Positions 27,284-37,500 of a DNA stretch of 64,000 bases are shown here, piece after piece. A model generated the notes under the pieces. It was not told the origin of the DNA and made no database searches. It saw only the letters and a list, made by a program, of their open reading frames with translations. The position numbers were made by a program, and so were the translations under genes. The DNA is from Stenotrophomonas sp. VV52 (GTDB taxonomy: Bacteria; Pseudomonadota; Gammaproteobacteria; Xanthomonadales; Xanthomonadaceae): the NCBI RefSeq assembly GCF_002893095.1, contig NZ_PKQQ01000001.1:124001-188000 (forward strand), given 5' to 3'. Numbering within the stretch: position 1 is the first letter of the stretch; each line of letters opens with the position of its first letter.

Positions 27284-28309
27284 ATGAACAACCCTGATCG
27301 TCGCTTCCACGTCGCTGTCGTCGGTGCCACCGGCGCCGTTGGCGAAACCATGCTGTCCATCCTGGCCGAGCGCAACTTCCCGATCGCCACCCTGAGCCTG
27401 CTCGCCTCCTCGCGTTCGGCCGGTGGCGAAATCGAATTCGAAGGCCAGAAGATCAAGGTCCAGGACCTGGCCACGTTCGATCCGAGCGGCGTGGACATCG
27501 CGCTGTTCTCCGCCGGCGGGAGTGTGTCCAAGGAATTCGGCCCGAAGTTCGCCGCCGCTGGCGCGGTGGTGATCGACAACTCCTCGGCGTTCCGCTACGA
27601 CGACGACGTGCCGCTGGTGGTATCGGAAGTGAATCCCGAGGCGCTGAAGAACCGCCCGCGCGGGATCGTCGCCAACCCGAACTGCTCGACCATGCAGATG
27701 CTGGTCGCGCTGGCGCCGCTGCACCGCCAGTACGGCATCCAGCGCATCAACGTGGCCACCTACCAGTCGGTCTCCGGCGGCGGTCGTTCGGCGCTGGAGG
27801 AACTGGGCAAGCAGACCGGCCAGCTGCTCAGCTTCCAGGACATCGACCCGCAGCGCTTCCCGGTGCAGATCGCCTTCAACCTGATCCCGCACATCGACGA
27901 CTTCCAGGACAACGGCTTCACCAAGGAAGAAATGAAGCTGGTCTGGGAGACCCGCAAGATCCTAGGCGACGACAGCATCCTGGTGAACCCCACTGCGGTG
28001 CGCGTGCCGGTGTTCTATGGCCACTCCGAAGCGGTCAGCATCGAAACCCGCGACAAGGTGACCCCGGACGCGGCGCGTGAACTGCTGTCGCGTTCGCCCG
28101 GCGTGGAAGTGGTGGACAAGCATGAAGCCGGCGGTTACCCGACCCCGGTGACGCATGCCTCGGGCACCGACGCGGTGTATGTCGGCCGCATCCGTGAGGA
28201 TCTGTCGCACCCGCGTGGCCTGAACCTGTGGATCGTGTCGGACAACATCCGCAAGGGTGCAGCGTTGAACGCGGTACAGCTGGCGGAGCTGGTGGCTGCC
28301 GAAGGGTGA
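27284..28309 (+). CDS. asd: aspartate-semialdehyde dehydrogenase
   Basis: A 341-residue enzyme that reduces aspartyl phosphate to the semialdehyde for Lys, Thr, Met and diaminopimelate synthesis. The NADP motif is VVGATGAVGETM, the acyl-forming Cys134 is in NPNCST, and the substrate-binding residues lie in SVSGGGRSALEEL and VPVFYGHSEA. Length and TQMLV-type residues match the Gram-negative type II form. It opens the asd-fimV-truA-trpF synteny block known from pseudomonads and xanthomonads. Confidence 0.96.
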   Translation: MNNPDRRFHVAVVGATGAVGETMLSILAERNFPIATLSLLASSRSAGGEIEFEGQKIKVQDLATFDPSGVDIALFSAGGSVSKEFGPKFAAAGAVVIDNSSAFRYDDDVPLVVSEVNPEALKNRPRGIVANPNCSTMQMLVALAPLHRQYGIQRINVATYQSVSGGGRSALEELGKQTGQLLSFQDIDPQRFPVQIAFNLIPHIDDFQDNGFTKEEMKLVWETRKILGDDSILVNPTAVRVPVFYGHSEAVSIETRDKVTPDAARELLSRSPGVEVVDKHEAGGYPTPVTHASGTDAVYVGRIREDLSHPRGLNLWIVSDNIRKGAALNAVQLAELVAAEG

Positions 28310-28362
28310 TCCACGCGCATTCCCGCGTGGCTGGAATCGCCGGGAATCGCTATATTGCCGCC

Positions 28363-30309
28363 ATGAAGAAACGAGCTTCGGGCGCAACGCGCCCGCTCAA
28401 GGTGGTATCGACCCTGCTGCTGGCCTTGGCCAGCAGCTCGGCCATGGCCCTCGGGCTGGGCGACATCCGGGTCCTGTCCAAGCCTGGCCAGCCGCTGCTG
28501 GCTGAAATCCCGGTCATTTCCGCCGACCCCTCCGAACTGGAAAACCTGCGCGTGGCGCTGGCTTCGCCGGTGACCTTCGCCCGGGTCGGGCTGGACCGTC
28601 CGACCGGACTGGTCAGCGAACTGCAGTTCGAGCTCTCCCGCGATGCCAACGGCCGCGCCGTGGTGCGGGTCAGCTCGCAGGCGCCGGTGACCACGCCGTC
28701 GCTGAACTTCCTGATCGAAGCCGATTGGGGCCAGGGCCGCCTGGTCCGCGAATATTCGGCGCTGGTCGACGCACCCGACAGTGCCCTGGCCGTGGCCGAG
28801 CCGGAGATCGTGGCGCCGGCCGGTGCCATGTCCAATGCCATCGCCCGTGAAGCCGAGGCCATGCAGGCGCCGGTCCCGGCGGCCGCCGCCGAAGCCCCGG
28901 CGCCGCGTGCTGCACCCGCACCCGCACGCCCGGCTGCGCCGTCGCGCCAGGCCGCCGCACCGGCGGCCGCCACCGTATCCGCCGACGGCAGCATCACCGT
29001 GCAGCGCGGCCAGACCCTGTCGCAGATCGCAGGCAGCGTGGCCCGCGAGCAGGGCATCAGCCGCGACCAGGCGATGATCGCGCTGCTGCGCGCCAATCCC
29101 GAAGCCTTCATCCGCGGGAACCTCAACCTGCTCAAGCAGGGGGCGGTGCTGCGCAACCCGGGCGCCGACGCCCAGATCGATGCCGCCCAGGCCGCGGCGA
29201 TGGTGCGCGAGCACGCCGCGCAGTGGCGCCAGGCGCGCTCGTCCATTCCGCAACCGGCCAGCAGCGGTGTCGCCGCTGCGCCGCCGGCCACGGCCGCCCC
29301 GGCTTCGGGTACCGGCGCTCCGGCCGCAGGCGGACGCCTGGAGATCGCCCCGGCGGTCGCCGCCACCGACAACAACGCAGGTACAACCACCGGCACCGCC
29401 GCCGGCAGTGAGGGTGACATGCTGGGCAACGAACAACTGCGCCAGGCCAAGGAAGACGTGGCCACCCGCGATGCAGAGATCCAGGAGCTGCGCAACCGCG
29501 TGGCCGAACTGGAAAAGCTCAAACAGCAGCAGGCCTCGCTGATCGCGATGAAGGACACCGACCTGGCCGCCGCGCAGCAGCGCCTGGCCGAAACCCCGGC
29601 CGCGCGCGAAGGCGGTAGTGGCGGCTGGGCCTGGCTCGGCCTGCCGGTGCTGCTGCTGGCGGTGGCCGGCTGGGCGATCTCGCGCCGCCGCAAGCCCTCG
29701 CCGCTGCCGCCGCTGCGCCGCGAGGGCCTGGATGCCGCCAGCCTGGCCGCTGCGGTGCCGGCCGCCGACTACGTGGACGAACTGGCCGCGCAGCGTGAGG
29801 TCGAGGCCGACGAACCCGACCTGCGCGATGCGCCGGATTATGTGCTGGCCGCCGAGGACAGCCGTGACCAGGACTACGGGCGTCGTGAACCGGTGTTCGT
29901 TCTTGAGCCGCAGCCGGAGCAGGCACCTGAGCCGGAACCGGTCCAGGTTGCGCAGGAAACAGTGGAAGCACCCGTAGCGCCCGCAGCGATGTCGCCGGTC
30001 GACGATTGGGTGCCGGCCTACGCGCGCGAAGCGGCAGCGAAGCCGTCCTTCCGTGGCGTGTTCGAGATCCCGGAATGGAATCCCCCGCAGACCGCCGAGG
30101 CCGAGGCCGATACCGATACGCAGCCGCCCGCCGTGGAGCCGATGGTCGCCCCGCTGGGCGCGCCAGGCCACGACCGCCTTGAACTGGCGATCGCCTACCT
30201 CGACCTGGGCGACGCCGACACCGCGCGCACCCTGCTGCTGGAAGTGGCCCAGGCCGGCGACGCGCACAGCCAGCTGCAGGCCCGTGAACTGCTGGCCCGG
30301 CTCGGCTGA
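28363..30309 (+). CDS. fimV: FimV-like inner membrane/peptidoglycan-binding polarity protein
   Basis: A 648-residue protein assigned by architecture and position between asd and truA. In order: signal sequence; the FimV N-terminal domain ([22 protein letters not shown]); an Ala/Pro-rich linker; a LysM-type domain near 207-265 ([12 protein letters not shown]); a coiled coil near 355-405; one membrane helix around 425-442 ([16 protein letters not shown]); an acidic cytoplasmic tail; and the C-terminal FimV motif [23 protein letters not shown]. FimV organises type IV pili and the cell pole. It is shorter than pseudomonad FimV because the acidic tail is reduced. A TATATT about ten bases upstream is a likely -10 box. 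Confidence 0.9.
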   Translation: MKKRASGATRPLKVVSTLLLALASSSAMALGLGDIRVLSKPGQPLLAEIPVISADPSELENLRVALASPVTFARVGLDRPTGLVSELQFELSRDANGRAVVRVSSQAPVTTPSLNFLIEADWGQGRLVREYSALVDAPDSALAVAEPEIVAPAGAMSNAIAREAEAMQAPVPAAAAEAPAPRAAPAPARPAAPSRQAAAPAAATVSADGSITVQRGQTLSQIAGSVAREQGISRDQAMIALLRANPEAFIRGNLNLLKQGAVLRNPGADAQIDAAQAAAMVREHAAQWRQARSSIPQPASSGVAAAPPATAAPASGTGAPAAGGRLEIAPAVAATDNNAGTTTGTAAGSEGDMLGNEQLRQAKEDVATRDAEIQELRNRVAELEKLKQQQASLIAMKDTDLAAAQQRLAETPAAREGGSGGWAWLGLPVLLLAVAGWAISRRRKPSPLPPLRREGLDAASLAAAVPAADYVDELAAQREVEADEPDLRDAPDYVLAAEDSRDQDYGRREPVFVLEPQPEQAPEPEPVQVAQETVEAPVAPAAMSPVDDWVPAYAREAAAKPSFRGVFEIPEWNPPQTAEAEADTDTQPPAVEPMVAPLGAPGHDRLELAIAYLDLGDADTARTLLLEVAQAGDAHSQLQARELLARLG

Positions 30310-30311
30310 GC

Positions 30312-31085
30312 ATGCGTTACGCACTAGGGGTTGAATACGACGGCAGCGAGTACAAGGGCTGGCAGCAGCTGGGTGAAAGCGGCTGTCCCAGCGTGCAGGC
30401 CAGCCTGCAGGACGCCCTGTCGTCGATTGCCAACGCACCGATCCAGGTGGTCTGTGCCGGCCGCACCGACGCCGGCGTGCATGGCGAATGCCAGGTGGTC
30501 CACTTCGACACCGACGTGGTCCGTGACCCGCGCAGCTGGACCCTGGGTACCACCACCCGGGCGCCACGCTCGATCGCCGTGCGCTGGTGCGTGCCGGTGG
30601 CCGACGATTTCCATGCGCGGTTTTCCGCGCGTGCACGGCGTTACCGCTACCGCCTGCTCAACCGGGCGATCCGCCCGGCGCTGTACCGGCAGAGCCTGAG
30701 CTGGGAGCGCCGCCCGCTGGACGCGGCGTTGATGCACGCCGCCGGGCAGGCCCTGCTGGGCGAAAACGACTTCAGCGCATTCCGCAGCGTCCAGTGCGAG
30801 GCCCTGCATGCCCGCCGCGAGCTGCAGGCGATCAGCGTGACCCGCCAGGGCGAGATCATCGAGGTCTGCGTTCAGGCCAATGCATTCCTTCATCACATGG
30901 TGCGCAATATCGTCGGTTCATTGATCCTGATCGGCAGTGGGGAAAAGCCGGTGTCGTGGATGGCCGAACTGCTGGCTGGCCAGGACCGCACCGTGGCAGG
31001 GCCCACCGCACCGCCGCAGGGATTGGTATTTGTTGGCCCGTTGTATCCCGACAACTGGCACCTTCCTGCCGAGGTCACCCTATGA
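30312..31085 (+). CDS. truA: tRNA pseudouridine(38-40) synthase
   Basis: A 257-residue enzyme that isomerises U38-U40 in the tRNA anticodon arm. The catalytic Asp53 is in [17 protein letters not shown]. Other conserved blocks are [18 protein letters not shown] and [13 protein letters not shown]. It starts two bases after the fimV stop and overlaps trpF by four bases. Confidence 0.96.
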   Translation: MRYALGVEYDGSEYKGWQQLGESGCPSVQASLQDALSSIANAPIQVVCAGRTDAGVHGECQVVHFDTDVVRDPRSWTLGTTTRAPRSIAVRWCVPVADDFHARFSARARRYRYRLLNRAIRPALYRQSLSWERRPLDAALMHAAGQALLGENDFSAFRSVQCEALHARRELQAISVTRQGEIIEVCVQANAFLHHMVRNIVGSLILIGSGEKPVSWMAELLAGQDRTVAGPTAPPQGLVFVGPLYPDNWHLPAEVTL

Positions 31086-31738
31086 GCCGCTCCTTCTACC
31101 GCACCCGCATCAAGTTCTGCGGCATGACCCGCGCCGGCGACGTGCGCCTGGCCGGCGAACTGGGCGTGGACGCGGTGGGCTTCATCTTCGCCCGCGAAAG
31201 CCGGCGCCGGGTCGCTCCGGCCGAGGCGCGCGCGATGCGCCAGGCGATCGCGCCGATGGTCGACGTGGTCGCGCTGTTCCGCGACAACAGCAAGGAAGAG
31301 GTGCGCGAGGTACTGCGCACGGTGCGCCCGACCCTGCTGCAGTTCCATGGCGACGAGGACGAATCGTTCTGCCGCAGCTTCAACATGCCGTACCTGAAGG
31401 CGGTGGCCATGGGCGGCCGTGAAGAGGTCAACGCGCGCCAGCTGCAGCTGCGCTATCCCAGCGCGGCCGGCTTCCTGTTCGACAGCCACGCCCCGGGCGG
31501 CGGCGGTGGAACGGGCGTGGCCTTCGACTGGACCCGCCTGCCGACCGGCCTGCACCGTCCGTTCCTGCTGGCCGGCGGGATCACCCCGGACAACGTCTTC
31601 GACGCCATCGTCGCCACCCTCCCGTGGGGCGTGGACGTCTCCAGCGGCATCGAATCCGAGCCGGGGATCAAGGACGGCTACAAGATGCGCAAGTTCGTGG
31701 AAGAAGTCCGCCGCGCGGATTGCCACGAGGCCGATTGA
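31082..31738 (+). CDS. trpF: phosphoribosylanthranilate isomerase
   Basis: A 218-residue TIM-barrel enzyme of tryptophan synthesis. It has the catalytic Cys in [24 protein letters not shown], the catalytic Asp in [14 protein letters not shown] and the phosphate-binding LLAGGI and [16 protein letters not shown]. Its ATG overlaps the truA stop (ATGA). In many relatives the next genes are trpB/trpA or accD. Here about 10 kb of unrelated genes intervene, so trpF is transcriptionally separate from trpBA. Confidence 0.96.
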   Translation: MSRSFYRTRIKFCGMTRAGDVRLAGELGVDAVGFIFARESRRRVAPAEARAMRQAIAPMVDVVALFRDNSKEEVREVLRTVRPTLLQFHGDEDESFCRSFNMPYLKAVAMGGREEVNARQLQLRYPSAAGFLFDSHAPGGGGGTGVAFDWTRLPTGLHRPFLLAGGITPDNVFDAIVATLPWGVDVSSGIESEPGIKDGYKMRKFVEEVRRADCHEAD

Positions 31739-31746
31739 GCCCAACG

Positions 31747-31768
31747 GGGGGAACGTCGCTTTTCCCCC
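31747..31768 (+). terminator. possible weak terminator of the truA-trpF operon
   Basis: GGGGGAA (31747-31753) pairs with TTCCCCC (31762-31768). The T residues are inside the stem and no T-tract follows, so termination may be partial. It sits just upstream of the presumed promoter of the flotillin module. Confidence 0.4.
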
Positions 31769-31781
31769 TGTGCGCACCCCC

Positions 31782-31787
31782 CATATT
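31782..31787 (+). promoter_or_regulatory. candidate -10 element of the flotillin-AAA-TelA operon
   Basis: CATATT is placed so that transcription would begin around 31793-31795, exactly where the structured leader begins. No convincing -35 hexamer is seen, and no sigma54-type GG-N10-GC element was recognised. Confidence 0.4.
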
Positions 31788-31794
31788 TCACGTA

Positions 31795-31865
31795 GCATCG
31801 ACAGGACAAGGACAGGCCGGAGCGCCTGTCCGGATCCGCAGCGGTGGGGACCGCTGCACCGATGC
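31795..31865 (+). promoter_or_regulatory. structured 5' leader, predicted three-way junction
   Basis: The closing stem GCATCG (31795-31800) pairs with CGATGC (31860-31865). Inside are two perfect 8-bp hairpins: GGACAGGC/GCCTGTCC (31810-31817 with 31824-31831) and GCAGCGGT/ACCGCTGC (31838-31845 with 31850-31857, GGGG loop). The Shine-Dalgarno AAGGAAG starts at 31866, directly abutting the closing stem. I do not recognise it as a named riboswitch class. Confidence 0.55.
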
Positions 31866-31878
31866 AAGGAAGACGTGA

Positions 31879-32529
31879 ATGGCCGAATTTCTCAACGTCG
31901 CACTCAGTTTTCCCACGCTGCCGTACAGCATCGTGCTGGCCTTTGCCGTGCTGTACTGGATGCTGGCCGCTTGCGGGGTCATTGACGACGGCTTTTCCAC
32001 CGACGACATCGAGATCGGCGACGACGGCCTGCAGGGCATTTCCGGGATGTTTTCACGGCTCGGCCTGGGCGGTGCCCCGTTCATGCTGGTGATCGCGCTG
32101 CTGGCCTTCTTCGGCTGGACGGCCACCTACTTCGTGCACCTGTTCCTGCTGCAGCCGCTGCCCGCGCCGATGCGATGGGCGGCGGGCGGCCTGACTGCGG
32201 TCCTGGCGCTGGTGCCGGCCGTACCGCTGACCGCGGTGGTCCTGCGCCCGGTGAGGCGCCTGCTGCTGCGCCTGCGCCCGGTGGCCCAGGCCTCGCTGCT
32301 GGGTCGTGTCGGCGTGATCGCCTCGCCCCAGGTCACTGCAAGCACCGGGTTCGCCACGGTCGACGATGGTGGCGCCGGCCTGATCCTGCAGGTGCGCCTG
32401 CCCGAAGGCCACACCCTGCCGCGCGGCCGCCGCGTGGTGCTGCTGGACTACTTCCCCGAACACAACCATTACCTGGTGGCCGCCGAAGGCGACCATCCCG
32501 CATTGTTAGATAAGGAGATCCACCGATGA
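31879..32529 (+). CDS. YqiJ-like membrane protein with OB-fold domain (flotillin partner)
   Basis: A 216-residue inner-membrane protein. Three hydrophobic helices (about 14-35, 66-91 and 98-122) are followed by a cytoplasmic beta-rich domain (about 140-205; GRVGVIASPQVTASTGFATV, VRLPEGHTLPRGRRVVLLDYF) that fits an NfeD/OB fold. The layout matches E. coli YqiJ (DUF1449), which is encoded beside the flotillin YqiK. Here too a flotillin gene overlaps the 3' end by four bases. NfeD-type proteins are thought to be obligate partners of flotillins in membrane microdomains. First gene of the five-gene module, with a good AAGGAAG site six bases before the ATG. Confidence 0.82.
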   Translation: MAEFLNVALSFPTLPYSIVLAFAVLYWMLAACGVIDDGFSTDDIEIGDDGLQGISGMFSRLGLGGAPFMLVIALLAFFGWTATYFVHLFLLQPLPAPMRWAAGGLTAVLALVPAVPLTAVVLRPVRRLLLRLRPVAQASLLGRVGVIASPQVTASTGFATVDDGGAGLILQVRLPEGHTLPRGRRVVLLDYFPEHNHYLVAAEGDHPALLDKEIHR

Positions 32530-34541
32530 GCATTGCAGCCTTGGCCCCCTTCCTGATCGGGGTCGGCGTCCTGCTGGTCCTGCTGCTTGGCCTGGCCGGC
32601 CTGTTCAAGGCCTTCTACCGCAAGGTGGACCAGGGCGTTGCATTGATCGTCAACGACATGAGCTCCCAGCCCAAGGTGCACTTCACCGGCGCACTGATCA
32701 TCCCGGTGCTGTACCGCGCCGAGCTCATGCGGATCAGCCTGATCACCCTGCAGATCGACCGCCGCGGCAAGGAGGGCCTGATCTGCCGCGACAACATGCG
32801 CGCCGACATCGCCGTGGCGTTCTACCTGCGCGTGAATGAAACCCAGGCCGATGTACTGCGCGTGGCCAAGGCCATTGGTGCCGACCGCGCTTCAGACAAG
32901 CATGCGGTGGACGAACTGTTCAACGCCAAGTTCTCCGAAGCGTTGAAGACCGTGGGCAAGAAGTTCGAGTTCACCGAGCTGTTCGAGAAGCGCCAGGAAT
33001 TCCGCGACGAAATCATCGCGGTGATCGGCAACGACCTCAATGGCTACGCGCTTGAAGACGTGGCCATCGACTACCTGGAGCAGACGCCGAAACTGCTGCT
33101 GGACCAGAACAACATCCTCGACGCCCAGGGCATCCGCAAGATCACCGAGCTCACCGCCACGCAGAACGTGGTGACCAATGAGCTGGAGCAGAACGAAAAG
33201 CTGGCCATTACCAAGAAGAACGTGGAAGCGCGTGAAGCACTGCTGGCGCTGGAGCGCCAGCAGGCGGAAGCCGAAGCCCGCCAGAAGCGCGAGATCGAAA
33301 CCATCCGCGCCCGCGAAGAGGCTGAAACCGCGAAGGTGCAGGAAGAACAGCGGCAGCTGTCCGAGCAGGCCCGCATCGAGGCGCAGGAAGTCATCGACAT
33401 CCGCGAGCAGAACCGCCTGCGCGAGGTGGAAGTGGCCGAACAGAATCGCCAGCGGGCGGTGGCCATCGAAGCCGAGCGGGTCGAGCGTGCGCGCCAGCTG
33501 GAGCAGGTCACCACCCAGCGTGAAGTCCAGTTGCAGGGCGTGGAGCGCGATAAGGTGGTCGAGTCCGGCAAGATGGACGTGGCCAACATCACCCGCGAGC
33601 GCATCGCCATCGACAAGACCGTGGCCCAGGAAGAAGAGCGCATCAAGGAAGTACGCGAAGTCTCCGAGGCCGATCGCCAGAAGCAGGTGATGATCCTGGA
33701 GGCCGAAGCCAAGGCACAGGAACTGATGGTGCGCCAGGTGAAGGAAGCGCAGGCCGCTGAAGCCTCGGCCAGGCACCGCGCGGTGGAAATCACTACGCTG
33801 GCCCAGGCTGAACACGAAGCCGCAGGCAAGCAGGCCGAAGCAAAGCGCCTGCTCGCAGACGGTACCCGTGCGGAACGCGCGGCGCCGGGGCTCGCAGACG
33901 CCCAGGTGCGCGAAGCCTCCGCGCTCGCCATCGAAAAGGTCGGTATCGCCGAAGCCCGCGTGATCGAAGCCAAGGCCGATGCGACCCTCAAGCAGGGCAC
34001 CAACGAAGCCCGCGTGCTGGCCGAGACCCTGCAGGCGCAGGCCCAGGGCGAGGAGCAGATGGGCCTGGCCCGTGCCACGGCCACCGAGTCGGTGGGCGGT
34101 GCCGAAGCCGGCGTGGTGCAGAAGAAGCTGCTGGCCGAAGCCGAAGGCCTGGTCCGCAAGTTCGAGGCGCTGGCCTCGCTCAGCGACACCGCGCGCGGCC
34201 ATGAAGAGTTCCGCATGATGCTCGACAACAGCCTCAAGCAGGCCCTTGCCTCCATCGAGGCCGGCAAGGAAGTCTCGCGCGAGAATGCCGGCGTCATTGC
34301 CAGCGCGCTGCGCAACGCCGACATCGACCTGGTCGGTGGCGACGGCGGCATGTTCGAGAACCTGATCAAGGCGGTCTCGCTGGGCAAGTCGATTGAAGGC
34401 CTGGCTGGCAAGAGCCCGATCGTGCAGGACCTGATGCAGCGGTACCTGGGCGTGACCCAGCGCGAAGAAGTGCCGCGCCAAGAGGCCCCGCGCCAGATCA
34501 CCGACGAGCACGCCACGGCCGCCGTGGTCGACGCCCGCTGA
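32526..34541 (+). CDS. flotillin-family (SPFH/band 7) protein, YqiK-like
   Basis: A 671-residue protein. It has an N-terminal membrane helix (about 6-28), an SPFH domain (about 35-200; RRGKEGLICRDNMRADIAVAFYLRV, ELFEKRQEFRDEI), a very long Glu/Ala/Arg-rich coiled coil (about 205-530) with flotillin-type EA and AEA repeats, and a C-terminal part ending in a short disordered tail (after about 645). Flotillins oligomerise as membrane scaffolds and set lateral membrane organisation. It overlaps the YqiJ-like gene by ATGA and lies 30 bases before the giant ATPase gene, which points to a shared membrane complex. Confidence 0.92.
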   Translation: MSIAALAPFLIGVGVLLVLLLGLAGLFKAFYRKVDQGVALIVNDMSSQPKVHFTGALIIPVLYRAELMRISLITLQIDRRGKEGLICRDNMRADIAVAFYLRVNETQADVLRVAKAIGADRASDKHAVDELFNAKFSEALKTVGKKFEFTELFEKRQEFRDEIIAVIGNDLNGYALEDVAIDYLEQTPKLLLDQNNILDAQGIRKITELTATQNVVTNELEQNEKLAITKKNVEAREALLALERQQAEAEARQKREIETIRAREEAETAKVQEEQRQLSEQARIEAQEVIDIREQNRLREVEVAEQNRQRAVAIEAERVERARQLEQVTTQREVQLQGVERDKVVESGKMDVANITRERIAIDKTVAQEEERIKEVREVSEADRQKQVMILEAEAKAQELMVRQVKEAQAAEASARHRAVEITTLAQAEHEAAGKQAEAKRLLADGTRAERAAPGLADAQVREASALAIEKVGIAEARVIEAKADATLKQGTNEARVLAETLQAQAQGEEQMGLARATATESVGGAEAGVVQKKLLAEAEGLVRKFEALASLSDTARGHEEFRMMLDNSLKQALASIEAGKEVSRENAGVIASALRNADIDLVGGDGGMFENLIKAVSLGKSIEGLAGKSPIVQDLMQRYLGVTQREEVPRQEAPRQITDEHATAAVVDAR

Positions 34542-34571
34542 AGCGCCTGCACGTGACCCGGAAGGAAGCCG

Positions 34572-37500
34572 ATGTCTGAACCCGCCAATCGTCCCGCCCC
34601 GTCCTCGCCGGACGCCACCGCCACCGTCGACCAGACGGTGGCCCAGGGGGGCGCCTACGAGGTGCTGCGCCGCCGCCTGCTGGAGCAGGGCGGCCGCCTG
34701 CGCGGCCTGGCAGAGGCCCTGAACGGGCAGCGGCTGGTCGAGTTCGGCGACAGCCGCCTGGAGGTGGCCGGCCGCTTTCGCATCCGCAGCGAGAACAACT
34801 GCGTGGGGCGCGACATCGTCCAGGTCGGGCCGGACCTGCTGCTGTTCGGGTACAACGTGTTCCTTGGCCTCAAGACCCAGACCCGGGTCGAGGACGTGTT
34901 TGGCCTGTACCGTCTGGTGCAGGCCGGCGATGGCTACGACGTAACGCCGGTGGATGCCAGGGGAACTTTCCTGGCCGAGCCGGGCTTCGTGCACGATTTC
35001 AGCGAGCTCTACGCGTACTACAAGCACGCCCGGCTGCTGCAGCTGATCAAGGTGGGCGACAAGCTGCTGGCGTCCTTCCAGATCGGCGAGCGCAGCACCG
35101 ACGTACGCGTGTTCCGCTGGGCGGTGGCGCGCGATGGCGCGCTGACCTACCTGGACGCGCGCGGCGAGCGCGACATCGCGCTGCCGCCGCCGTTCGATTT
35201 CGAATGGGTCCGCGCAACCCGCGACATGGCGGTCAGCGGCCGCCATTCGCACCTGAACATCCTCGACACCCTGTTCGTGGAAACCACCGGTGGCGACCTC
35301 ACCGTCAAGGTCGAGAACAATACCGAAAGCGGGCAGGGCCTCTACAGCGAGCCGGTGGACGACAGCACCCAGTCGCTGGACGACGCCCAGTTCGACTACG
35401 CCCGGGTCGGCTCGCTGGTACTGCTCAAGGTGCTGCCTTACCGCGAAACCGTGTGGCGCGGTCTGATCTACAACACCCTCACCGGTACCATCGTGCGCAA
35501 CGACGCCATCGTGCAGGCGTGCGTGCAGCTGCCCGAAGACCACGGCATCATCTTCCCGGGCGGGTACTATCTGCAGAGCGGCGAGCACAAGGCGTTCGAC
35601 GCGTCCATGCAGGGCATGCAGTTCAAGCGTGCGATCCGCTCGCCGAACGGCGAGGACGTGCTGTACATCTTCTACGAACGCGAAGGCGGGCGTTCGGCCC
35701 TGTTCGTCTACAACACCATCCAGCGCGTGCTGCAGAACCCGGTGTTCGGGCATGGTTACGCGTTCCTGCACGACGGGCGCATGGTGCTGTTCCATGCCGA
35801 AGGCACCGAACCCACCCGCATCCACCCCATGCAGGTCTGGCAGACCCCGTTCAGCAGCGACGAGTTCGCCGCCAGCCGCCCGCCGGGCAATACGTTCATG
35901 GGCCGGATCGGCAATGCCGAACTGGTGCGCGGGATTTCCAACCTGTTCGACCTGGCCCGCGGCATCGAAGGCCAGGACGTCTCGGTGCAACGCTACCAGC
36001 GCCTGGTGCAGGACACCCGGCGACTGTTCGACGCGCACCATTGGCTGGACGACGCGCACTGCGACGGCGCGGCCGCGCTGTTGCGCGAGATCAGCGGCAC
36101 CGGCGAGTCGGTGCTGGACGAGTACGAGAAGGTGCAGTCGATCCGGCAGCAGTCCGCGCAGGCGATGGCCACGGCGCAGGCAGCGCAGAAGGCGTTGCTG
36201 GCGGGATTGCAGCCGGAAAACTGGCGTGAGGTGCAGTCGTTCGTGGAGGCGCTCAACGCGATTTCCACCCAGCGCGGCCACCTTCTCACCATTCGAGACT
36301 ACCGTTACATCGATACCGACGTGATCGATGCGATGACCACTGCCCTGCAGGAAGCCCACGACCGCATCGGCGCGGCCACGGGCCAGTTCCTGGGGGGCGA
36401 CAGTGCATTGGCACCGCTGGGCGAGCGCCTGCAGGTCCTGGATGCGGCGGCCCAGCAGGCCGAAAGCGCGCGAGTACTGGATGAGCAGCTGGCCGGCATG
36501 CGCGACATGGCCGCGGACCTGGACATGCTCTCGGCGCTGATGGCCGGGCTCAAGGTCGACGATGCCACCGCGCGCACCCGCGTGGTTGAATCCATTTCAG
36601 CGGTCTATGCGCGGCTCAACCAGAGCCGGGTGCGCGCCGAGCAGCGCCGCCGCTCGCTCGGCTCGGCCGAGGCCGTGGCCCAGTTCGCCGCGCAGTTCGC
36701 GCTGTTCTCGCAGGCAATCACCAGCGCGTTGGCGATGGCCACCGACCCCGAGCGGGCCGACGAACAGATGTCCCGCCTGCTGGTCCAGCTGGAAGAACTG
36801 GAAAGCCAGTTCGGCGAGCATGAGCAGTTCCTCGGCGACATCCTGGCCAAGCGCGAAGAGCTGATCGAAGCCTTCGAAACGCACAAGCAGGCGCTGCTGG
36901 ACGAGCGCCAGCGCAAGGCGCGTTCGGTGCTGGACGCGGCCACCCGCATCCTTGACGGCCTGGCCAAACGCACCGAGCGCTTTGCCAGTGCCGACGAACT
37001 CAATGCGTTCTTTGCCGGCGACCCGCTGGTGCTCAAGCTACGGGAACTGGCTGGGCGCCTGCGCGAGCTGCGCGACAGCGTCAAGGCCGACGACGTTGAA
37101 GCGCGCCTCAAGGGCGTGCGCGACCAGGCCGTACGCGCGCTGCGCGATCGCAGCGAACTGTTCGAAGCCGGCGGCAACGTGGTCCGGCTGGGTCCCCGCC
37201 ATCGTTTCAACGTCAACACCCAGGCGCTGGACCTGACCCTGTTGCCGCGCGGCGATGAACTGGCCATCCACCTGACCGGCACCGATTTCCTCGAAACCCT
37301 GGATGACCCGGAGCTGGCCGGGCTGAAGGAATACTGGCAGCTGGGACTGGATTCGGAATCGGCGCAGCTGTACCGGGGCGAGTACCTGGCCGGCAGCCTG
37401 CTGCTGGCGGCGATGGAAGGTCGCGAGGGCCTGGACGTGGCCGCCCTGCAGCATGCAGCCGCCGAGCCGGACGCGCTGGAGCGGATCGTGCGCGACTTTG

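Noticed and set aside
32892..36359. A 1155-codon minus-strand open frame antisense to the flotillin and giant AAA genes
   Set aside because: It is a high-GC shadow frame. It crosses two well-supported genes, lacks any recognisable domain and has the skewed Leu/His/Gly/Val composition typical of antisense frames.
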